A stretch of DNA of 8,717 nt from CAZSXS01 sp964611385 (GTDB lineage: Bacteria; Bacillota; Clostridia; Lachnospirales; CAYPQA01). The stretch is from the NCBI GenBank assembly GCA_964611385.1, contig CAZSXS010000112.1, positions 1-8,717 on the forward strand, given 5' to 3'. Positions within the stretch are counted from its first letter, which is position 1. Every line of letters starts with the position of its first letter. The notes under the pieces were generated by a model that ran no database searches, was not told where the DNA came from, and saw only the letters and a program-made list of their open reading frames with translations. Positions 1 through 3,801 of the stretch are shown here, piece after piece. A program made the translations under genes and the position numbers.

Positions 1-31
1 CGGATTATAGCACATTTTGGAAATAAATCAA
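1..31 (-). promoter_or_regulatory. Promoter of a fourth toxin gene lying left of the window
   Basis: On the minus strand there is TTGATT (31-26), a 16-nt spacer and TATAAT (9-4), with TG one base upstream of the -10 (extended -10). It is identical to the promoters of copies 1 and 2. The transcript would run out of the window, so the toxin it serves is inferred. Confidence 0.75.
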
Positions 32-54
32 TGATCATAGTGTTGAGAAAGTGA

Positions 55-88
55 CTTAAAGCAAAGCAGACCAAAACAATCGAAGGAA
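55..88 (+). repeat. A-rich GCAAA tract upstream of antitoxin promoter
   Basis: A short imperfect run of GCAAA/CCAAA pentamers lies directly upstream of the antitoxin -35. Copy 1 has fewer pentamers than copies 2 (about 442-478) and 3 (about 834-870), which explains most of the 386 versus 390-392 bp unit length. It could act as an A-rich UP element; that is inference. Confidence 0.5.
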
Positions 89-117
89 TTGACAAACAGG
101 TTTTGAAGTGTTATTAT
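89..117 (+). promoter_or_regulatory. Antitoxin RNA promoter, copy 1
   Basis: TTGACA (89-94), a 17-nt spacer and TATTAT (112-117) form a near-consensus sigma-A-type promoter pointing at the antisense RNA. Transcription would begin near 124. A second TATAAT at 123-128 lacks a well-spaced -35, and copy 2 has CATAAT there, so TATTAT is the better -10. The near-consensus match is what is expected for an antitoxin RNA made in excess. Confidence 0.85.
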
Positions 118-129
118 CTGAGTATAATA

Positions 130-155
130 AAAGAGGGTGCATCAACACCCTCTTT
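130..155 (-). terminator. Toxin mRNA terminator, copy 1
   Basis: Read on the minus strand, the 10-bp stem AAAGAGGGTG/CACCCTCTTT with a 6-nt loop is followed by TTTTATTATA. The same hairpin on the plus strand is followed by TTTACAAG and should not stop the antitoxin RNA. Stems are identical in all three copies while the loops differ. Confidence 0.75.
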
Positions 156-190
156 ACAAGCACAAGCGATTAGGCTTGCAGTATTCAATG

Positions 191-229
191 AATAGCCGCA
201 CACCTCTCGAAAAAGGGCGGCTATTTTTT
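191..229 (+). terminator. Antitoxin RNA terminator, copy 1
   Basis: AATAGCCGC (191-199) pairs with GCGGCTATT (217-225), followed by six T (224-229). This is a clear rho-independent terminator on the plus strand. Its 3' arm and T-tract are the complement of the toxin's final Lys-Lys-stop codons. Confidence 0.85.
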
Positions 230-304
230 ATTTCTGTCGTTCATTATGGCAATGACCAGTAACCCAAAGGTTAACATGAGCATCAAAGCTTCAAATGTTG
301 ACAT
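221..304 (-). CDS. Type I toxin, Hol_Tox/TxpA-like small membrane peptide, copy 1
   Basis: A 27-aa peptide starting MSTFEALMLMLTFG and ending NDRNKK. Residues about 6-21 form one hydrophobic membrane span, and the C-terminus is short and charged. The MSTFEALMLM start and basic tail match the 'putative holin-like toxin' family (Pfam Hol_Tox, related to TxpA/BsrG), whose members insert in the cytoplasmic membrane and are toxic when unrepressed (established for relatives, inferred here). The start is set by AAAGGTGGTGA (near-perfect anti-16S match) ending just upstream of ATG. Its own promoter (417-390), an 80-nt 5' UTR and a terminator (155-130) give an mRNA of about 255 nt. The stop is TAG. 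The reading frame is too short for usual gene callers. Confidence 0.85.
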   Translation of the reverse strand: MSTFEALMLMLTFGLLVIAIMNDRNKK

Positions 305-308
305 GGCC

Positions 309-335
309 TCACCACCTTTCGGTTGGATTGAACAA
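309..335 (-). other. Possible leader ORF (8 codons, TTG start) before toxin 1
   Basis: The distal ribosome-site copy (350-341) is followed after 7 nt by TTG, which opens an 8-codon frame (TTG TTC AAT CCA ACC GAA AGG TGG) with TGA at 311-309. Its stop lies inside the proximal Shine-Dalgarno, so a ribosome on it would pass over or sit on the toxin's own site. The same frame is present in copies 2 (701-727) and 3 (1091-1117). Translation is unproven. Confidence 0.3.
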
Positions 336-350
336 ACAAACACCACCTTT
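310..350 (-). promoter_or_regulatory. Duplicated Shine-Dalgarno sequence in toxin 1 leader
   Basis: AAAGGTGGTG occurs twice in the toxin 5' UTR, at 350-341 (distal) and 319-310 (proximal, just upstream of ATG at 304). The distal copy with its flank, CCCAAAGGT (353-345), is perfectly complementary to ACCTTTGGG in toxin codons 12-14 (271-263). The proximal copy, AACCGAAAGGT (324-314), pairs with ACCTTTGGGTT (271-261) with one G-G mismatch. These pairings are mutually exclusive. The duplication recurs at 702-742 and 1092-1132. Confidence 0.6.
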
Positions 351-389
351 GGGGCTAAGCCTAACCGTCCTTATGCTTGTGCATATCGG

Positions 390-417
390 ATTATAGCACA
401 TTTTGGAAATAAATCAA
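390..417 (-). promoter_or_regulatory. Toxin promoter, copy 1
   Basis: On the minus strand: TTGATT (417-412), a 16-nt spacer and TATAAT (395-390), with TG at the extended -10 position. The expected start is near 384-382, which puts GCACAAGC (382-375) at the very 5' end of the mRNA. Confidence 0.8.
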
Positions 418-478
418 TGATCATAGTGTTGAGAAAGTGACAAAAGCAAAGCAAAGCAAACCAAAGCAATCGAAGGAA

Positions 479-507
479 TTGACAAACGGGTTTTGAAGTG
501 CTATTAT
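479..507 (+). promoter_or_regulatory. Antitoxin RNA promoter, copy 2
   Basis: TTGACA (479-484), 17 nt and TATTAT (502-507). It is preceded by the longer GCAAA tract (442-478). Confidence 0.85.
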
Positions 508-519
508 CTGAGCATAATA

Positions 520-545
520 AAAGAGGGTGTTAGAGCACCCTCTTT
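520..545 (-). terminator. Toxin mRNA terminator, copy 2
   Basis: Stem AAAGAGGGTG/CACCCTCTTT as in copy 1, with a changed loop. On the minus strand it is followed by TTTTATTATG. Confidence 0.75.
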
Positions 546-580
546 ACAAGCACAAGCGATTAGGCTTGCAGTTCATCTGA

Positions 581-621
581 AAAATAACCGCTTGCCTCTT
601 GGAAAAGGGCGGTTATTTTTT
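581..621 (+). terminator. Antitoxin RNA terminator, copy 2
   Basis: AAAATAACCGC (581-591) pairs with GCGGTTATTTT (609-619), and six T end at 621. Relative to copy 1, G-to-A in one arm and C-to-T in the other keep the stem paired. Confidence 0.85.
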
Positions 622-696
622 ATTTCTGTCGTTCATTATGGCAATGACCAGTAACCCAAAGGTTAACATGAGCATCAAAGCTTCAAATGTTGACAT
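613..696 (-). CDS. Type I toxin, Hol_Tox/TxpA-like small membrane peptide, copy 2
   Basis: The same 27-aa single-span peptide as copy 1, with identical codons except that the stop is TAA instead of TAG. That change is one side of the compensatory exchange in the opposing antitoxin terminator. AAAGGTGGTGA lies just upstream of ATG at 696. The mRNA would run from about 776 to the terminator at 545-520. Membrane toxicity is inferred from the family. Confidence 0.85.
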   Translation of the reverse strand: MSTFEALMLMLTFGLLVIAIMNDRNKK

Positions 697-781
697 GGCC
701 TCACCACCTTTCGGTTGGATTGAACAAACAAACACCACCTTTGGGGCTAAGCCTAACCGTCCTTATGCTTGTGCATATCGG

Positions 782-809
782 ATTATAGCACATTTTGGAA
801 ATAAATCAA
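782..809 (-). promoter_or_regulatory. Toxin promoter, copy 2
   Basis: TTGATT (809-804), a 16-nt spacer and TATAAT (787-782) with an extended -10 TG. It is identical to copy 1. Confidence 0.8.
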
Positions 810-870
810 TGATCATAGTGTTGAGAAAGTGACAAAAGCAAAGCAAAGCAAACCAAAGCAATCGAAGGAA

Positions 871-899
871 TTGACAAACGGGTTTTGAAGTGCTATTAT
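871..899 (+). promoter_or_regulatory. Antitoxin RNA promoter, copy 3
   Basis: TTGACA (871-876), 17 nt and TATTAT (894-899), with the GCAAA tract upstream at about 834-870. Confidence 0.85.
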
Positions 900-911
900 C
901 TGAGTATAATA

Positions 912-937
912 AAAGAGGGTGTTGGTGCACCCTCTTT
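912..937 (-). terminator. Toxin mRNA terminator, copy 3
   Basis: The same stem AAAGAGGGTG/CACCCTCTTT with its own loop. On the minus strand it is followed by TTTTATTATA. Confidence 0.75.
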
Positions 938-972
938 ACAAGCACAAGCGATTAGGCTTGCAGTATTGAATG

Positions 973-1011
973 AATAGCCGCATACCTCTGGAAAAAGGGC
1001 GGCTATTTTTT
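973..1011 (+). terminator. Antitoxin RNA terminator, copy 3
   Basis: AATAGCCGC (973-981) pairs with GCGGCTATT (999-1007), and six T run to 1011. Confidence 0.85.
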
Positions 1012-1086
1012 ATTTCTGTCGTTCATTATGGCAATGACCAGTAACCCGAAGGTTAACATGAGCATCAAAGCTTCAAATGTTGACAT
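1003..1086 (-). CDS. Type I toxin, Hol_Tox/TxpA-like small membrane peptide, copy 3
   Basis: A 27-aa peptide identical to copies 1 and 2. The only sense-codon difference is TTT to TTC at Phe13, which is synonymous but falls in the segment able to pair with the Shine-Dalgarno copies. The stop is TAG. AAAGGTGGTGA precedes ATG at 1086. This is the copy nearest the polysaccharide genes, and its promoter lacks the extended -10 TG, so it may be transcribed less. Confidence 0.85.
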   Translation of the reverse strand: MSTFEALMLMLTFGLLVIAIMNDRNKK

Positions 1087-1171
1087 GGCCTCACCACCTT
1101 TCGGTTGGATTGAACAAACAAACACCACCTTTGGGGCTAAGCCTAACCGTCCTTATGCTTGTGCATATCGG

Positions 1172-1199
1172 ATTATAGCCCATTTTGGAAATAAATCAA
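1172..1199 (-). promoter_or_regulatory. Toxin promoter, copy 3 (altered extended -10)
   Basis: TTGATT (1199-1194), a 16-nt spacer and TATAAT (1177-1172). The bases before the -10 read GGGC where copies 1 and 2 have GTGC, which removes the extended -10 TG. Homology to the other units ends shortly upstream, near 1210. Confidence 0.7.
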
Positions 1200-1215
1200 T
1201 GATCATCGCGATAAG

Positions 1216-1256
1216 AAAGGGGTTGCCTTGCTTTTTGTTAGCAAGACAGCCCCTTT
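1216..1256 (-). terminator. Terminator of the manC/glycosyltransferase unit
   Basis: AAAGGGG (1216-1222) and CCCCTTT (1250-1256) anchor a 16-position stem with one mismatch and one wobble; the loop is about 9 nt. On the minus strand it is followed by CTTAT, and on the plus strand by GCTTTACTTATTT, so it may work both ways. It sits 66 bp past the manC stop and just upstream of the copy 3 toxin promoter, insulating the array from operon read-through. The 65 bp between it and manC hold nothing I recognise. Confidence 0.7.
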
Positions 1257-1321
1257 GCTTTACTTATTTGTCTTAGATGCATTGTCTCAGCCGGACTCCT
1301 CAATCATGTCAGCCATATCTA

Positions 1322-2392
1322 TTACAAGTACTCTTCTCGGTTGCAAATCCTTAGATTTTCCAAGACCTTTTTGATATCTTGGGTTCTGTCCTTGGCACAA
1401 ATGAGTGTGGCATCTCCTGTATCCACCACCACCAGATCTTCAACCCCAACCAGAGCCAAAAGCTTATCGTTTCCGTAAACAATACTATCCTTGACATCAA
1501 TGGTGATCGTATTACCTTTGCACACATTTCCGTTGTCGTTGAGTCGGTTAATTCGCTCTAGGGCGTTCCAGCTGCCCACATCATCCCAACCGAAGCTTCC
1601 CGGCAGGACATAGATGTGCTCTGCCTTTTCCATGATGCCTGTATCAATGGACTCAGACTGAAACTTGCTGTATTCATCAAGCAGGACGGTCGTATCTGCT
1701 CCTGTTTCCAGAGAATCCTTAATTTTCATGACCCCTTCATACAATGCCGGCATAAAGGTTTTGAAATTATGCAAGATGGTATCCGTGCTGAAAACGAACA
1801 TACCGCTGTTCCAAAGGTAAGTCCCATCATCCAAATAATCCCGGGCTCTTTCCAGATTGGGCTTTTCTACGAATTTTTTCACCTTATAAACATTATAGCG
1901 CTCATCCGTGGTTTCAAAATTGATATAGCCATACCCAGTTTCGGGATATGTAGGTGTGATGCCGATGGTGACGATATTGCCCTCTTCTTGGGCAATGCTC
2001 AGGCCTTCGCGTACAGTGGATAAATACAACTCTTTATTCTTGATCAGATGATCGGAGGCCAAAATCAGCATGACGGCCTGTCCGTACTTTTTGGCGATAT
2101 GAGCGGTAGCAAGTCCGATACAAGGGGCAGTGTTTTTGGCAAAGGGTTCTGCCAGGATGTTTTCTATGGGCATTTCTGGTATTTGTTCCTTCACAAGTCC
2201 CACATAATCCGCATTGGTAACTACAAAGATATCCTCTATGTCCACCAGTGGCAAAAGCCGTTCCACTGTAAGCCGCAGCATGGTTTTTCCGTCATTTGTC
2301 AGAGATAAAAACTGCTTAGGGCAGTTTTTCCGGCTTTTGGGCCAAAACCGTTCGCCCTTGCCACCGGCCATGATTACTACTGTATTTTTCAT
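1322..2392 (-). CDS. manC: Mannose-1-phosphate guanylyltransferase
   Basis: Makes GDP-mannose from GTP and mannose-1-phosphate in the cytoplasm, the donor for mannose-containing polysaccharides. The 356-aa protein shows the nucleotidyltransferase signature AGGKGERFWPKS (residues 9-20) with PKQF (25-28), ILAEPFAKNTAP (79-90), ASDHLI (112-117), the FVEKP motif (174-178), YLWNSGMF (192-199) and GWDDVGSW (268-275). It is the short single-domain form without a C-terminal phosphomannose isomerase cupin. ATG at 2392 overlaps the TAA of the upstream glycosyltransferase by one base (TAATG). GGAGG lies 7 nt upstream, inside that gene, which suggests translational coupling. It is the last gene of its unit. 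The GDP-mannose assignment rests on the motifs; a related GDP-hexose specificity is less likely. Confidence 0.93.
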   Translation of the reverse strand: MKNTVVIMAGGKGERFWPKSRKNCPKQFLSLTNDGKTMLRLTVERLLPLVDIEDIFVVTNADYVGLVKEQIPEMPIENILAEPFAKNTAPCIGLATAHIAKKYGQAVMLILASDHLIKNKELYLSTVREGLSIAQEEGNIVTIGITPTYPETGYGYINFETTDERYNVYKVKKFVEKPNLERARDYLDDGTYLWNSGMFVFSTDTILHNFKTFMPALYEGVMKIKDSLETGADTTVLLDEYSKFQSESIDTGIMEKAEHIYVLPGSFGWDDVGSWNALERINRLNDNGNVCKGNTITIDVKDSIVYGNDKLLALVGVEDLVVVDTGDATLICAKDRTQDIKKVLENLRICNREEYL

Positions 2393-3711
2393 TAACTTTC
2401 CTCCGTAAGATTTAGTAATTTTTCTTCTGCACTTTTGCTTTCATATATTTCTTTGACTCTAGCATCAATTATCCCAGACACTTTTTCCACACTAAAATTC
2501 TCTTGAATGTAGCGTTGTCCATTTTTAGAAAGCTGATCATAAAAAGTCTTGTCGCTTTTGAGCCGCTTCATGTAGTCGGCGGCATGCTGAAGATTCGGCT
2601 CTGCCCAGGTATTTCCCTTTTCATACATCAGGTAGTCTTCTTCCAGGGTTACCAGCTTGTAGTCCACAAGGCAGCTATTGTCTGCCTTTGTAAAATCAGT
2701 ATTGGCGGACCAATTTGTTACGATGGTCGGCACACCCAAAAGCATAGCCTCTGCAATAGGAAGGCCAAAGCCTTCTGCCCGGTGCAGGGACACAAAGCAA
2801 TCGCAACATTTGATAAGGGAGTTGACCTCGACCTTGCTCAGCGTGCATCGAATCAAATACTTATTCTTGTAACCCTTGAGTAAATTCTCAATGGCTTCTA
2901 TATCCTCCGGCTTTGCATTGTTTACCTTAATTACGATGGCTACATCTTCATCCTCGGGTTTGAAGGCCATCTTAAAGGCCTGAATGGCGCCTAGGGGATT
3001 CTTACGCTGAATGGTGCTATTTGAGTCAAACATGCTGAGAAACAAAAACTTGTTCTCTGGCAGTTTAAAGTATTTTCTATTGTAGCCTTCGTCGGTATCA
3101 GCCATGATGGCATAGGGAATGGTTTTGACCGGGAGGCTTGTTATTTTTCTAATGGATTCACTGACATGCTCTGCCGGTGTCCAAATTTCATCCACATATT
3201 CAAGGCAGCCAAGCCACTTTTCAGGAAATTCCGGCAGTTCCCAAAGCCAATAAGCAATGTTTCGCCTCTTGTCAAAAAAACGACTGTCGAGCATAGAGTA
3301 AGCAATGATCAAATCATGGGGGTTGATGTGAATAAGATTGATATTATATTTTGGCTTTGAAAAATAAGCATCCCAATCTGTATTGTTTTGAGAAACGGAA
3401 TTGGGCATCTTGTAGTTATACACCGTGAAATCATAAGAGGAATGCTTTACAGCATAAGCAAGAAGCCTGCAGCTTTGGCCCAGGCCGATTTCTGCTTTGA
3501 TCCCGCCCAGCACATTGATTCCGTCAGGATATTGGCTTCTGTCAAAGGGTATTCGTTTACAGCTATAATTTTTCGCTGTATTTTGGATCAAATTTTTTTT
3601 GATTTTCCTCAAAAGCTCTATGGGTAATACCTTGATTAAAATCGGTTTGAATAAATTCGTAATCAAGACGATAAATGACAAAATTATTTTTTTTAAACTC
3701 ATTGTACCCAT
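2392..3711 (-). CDS. GT4-type glycosyltransferase, probably mannosyl-directed
   Basis: A 439-aa retaining-type GT-B glycosyltransferase. The C-terminal domain carries the E-x7-E motif in EGFGLPIAE (313-321), followed by AMLLGVPTIVTNWS, and a phosphate-binding-like QRKNPLGAIQAF (235-246). The N-terminal domain has GLGQSCR (77-82) and AYWLWELPEFP (153-163). A hydrophobic stretch at residues about 8-31 may anchor or associate it with the inner face of the membrane. ATG at 3711 has AAAG directly against it with no spacing. ATG at 3702 (residue 4) is better spaced from the same sequence and may be the real start. It lies 90 bp downstream of the other glycosyltransferase and is coupled to manC, so a mannosyl transfer from GDP-mannose is a reasonable inference. 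Acceptor and linkage are unknown. Confidence 0.87.
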   Translation of the reverse strand: MGTMSLKKIILSFIVLITNLFKPILIKVLPIELLRKIKKNLIQNTAKNYSCKRIPFDRSQYPDGINVLGGIKAEIGLGQSCRLLAYAVKHSSYDFTVYNYKMPNSVSQNNTDWDAYFSKPKYNINLIHINPHDLIIAYSMLDSRFFDKRRNIAYWLWELPEFPEKWLGCLEYVDEIWTPAEHVSESIRKITSLPVKTIPYAIMADTDEGYNRKYFKLPENKFLFLSMFDSNSTIQRKNPLGAIQAFKMAFKPEDEDVAIVIKVNNAKPEDIEAIENLLKGYKNKYLIRCTLSKVEVNSLIKCCDCFVSLHRAEGFGLPIAEAMLLGVPTIVTNWSANTDFTKADNSCLVDYKLVTLEEDYLMYEKGNTWAEPNLQHAADYMKRLKSDKTFYDQLSKNGQRYIQENFSVEKVSGIIDARVKEIYESKSAEEKLLNLTEES

Positions 3712-3801
3712 CTTTCACTTTTTTATTATTTGGTGCCATGAACTTATACTAGATTCCATGGGATTCATCCTATTCGATATCATCCTTGATCACTCATATT
3801 C

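Larger units (their letters stand above)
124..229 (+). ncRNA. Antisense antitoxin RNA, copy 1 (type I)
   Basis: A roughly 106-nt RNA is predicted from the near-consensus promoter to the intrinsic terminator. No convincing ORF with a ribosome site lies in it. It is fully complementary to the 3' end of the toxin-1 mRNA, from the toxin's last two Lys codons and stop through the 3' UTR to the mRNA terminator. Inside it are a GAGGGTG/CACCCTC hairpin (130-155), a CAAGC/GCTTG hairpin and the terminator stem. Blocks GCACAAGC (160-167) and TTAGGCTT (170-177) equal two blocks of the toxin 5' UTR, so the RNA can compete for the same 3' UTR target. The layout matches TxpA/RatA and BsrG/SR4-type loci (established knowledge). 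Its action as antitoxin is inferred. Confidence 0.8.
514..621 (+). ncRNA. Antisense antitoxin RNA, copy 2 (type I)
   Basis: About 108 nt from promoter 479-507 to terminator 581-621, complementary to the 3' end of the toxin-2 mRNA. It keeps GCACAAGC (550-557) and TTAGGCTT (560-567). It differs most from the other copies: the first hairpin loop is TTAGAG, the stretch 571-583 is unlike copies 1 and 3, and the terminator loop is changed. The terminator stem shows a compensatory G-C to A-T exchange. Function is inferred from the layout. Confidence 0.8.
906..1011 (+). ncRNA. Antisense antitoxin RNA, copy 3 (type I)
   Basis: About 106 nt from promoter 871-899 to terminator 973-1011, complementary to the 3' end of the toxin-3 mRNA. 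GCACAAGC (942-949) and TTAGGCTT (952-959) are kept. The first loop is TTGGTG and the terminator loop differs slightly from copy 1. Function is inferred. Confidence 0.8.
1..1210. repeat. Tandem array of type I toxin-antitoxin cassettes
   Basis: Three head-to-tail units start at the same motif (CGGATTATAG) at 1, 387 and 779, giving periods of 386, 392 and 390 bp. A fourth occurrence at 1169 is followed by only about 40 bp of repeat before homology fades near 1210. Each unit holds, in plus-strand order, a toxin promoter (minus strand, serving the toxin to its left), an A-rich GCAAA tract, the antitoxin promoter, the toxin-mRNA terminator hairpin, the antitoxin terminator, and the toxin gene with its 5' UTR. 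Toxin and 5' UTR are essentially identical between units; differences concentrate in the antitoxin RNA. The near-identity suggests recent amplification by unequal recombination. Since the window opens at a toxin promoter, at least one more toxin gene should lie to the left. Confidence 0.95.

Noticed and set aside
130..155. Hairpin as an early terminator or attenuator of the antitoxin RNA
   Set aside because: On the plus strand it is followed by TTTACAAG, too weak for termination; on the minus strand it has the proper T-rich tail.
130..155. Terminator arm CACCCTCTTT pairing with the Shine-Dalgarno AAAGGTGGTG
   Set aside because: Nine of ten positions could pair, but this would break the strong terminator stem and form a pseudoknot with the 5'-3' pairing. 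Codons 12-15 are a better partner.
246..440. Plus-strand 64-aa ORF repeated at 246, 599/638 and 1028
   Set aside because: It is the antisense of the toxin gene, its 5' UTR and its promoter, with no ribosome site. Its conservation comes from the repeat; the minus-strand toxin has the ribosome site, promoter and family match.
763..945. Minus-strand 60-aa ORF crossing the unit junction
   Set aside because: It begins in the toxin leader of copy 2 and runs through the copy 2 toxin promoter and the copy 3 antitoxin promoter, with no ribosome site.
1..1210. CRISPR array or insertion sequences
   Set aside because: The repeats are about 390 bp without short repeat-spacer structure, and there are no transposase frames, terminal inverted repeats or target duplications.
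1287..1316. Nine-codon minus-strand frame (MADMIEESG) after manC
   Set aside because: It is too short, has no ribosome site and matches nothing I recognise; it could be a remnant but cannot be supported.
1616..2023. Plus-strand ORFs of 60-135 aa opposite manC, the glycosyltransferases and SNF2
   Set aside because: They are shadows of intact minus-strand genes with clear family motifs, and they have low-complexity, non-family translations.
3712..3801. Separate promoter between the two glycosyltransferase genes
   Set aside because: The 90-bp gap is AT-rich and has a TATAAG, but no properly spaced -35, so cotranscription is simpler.
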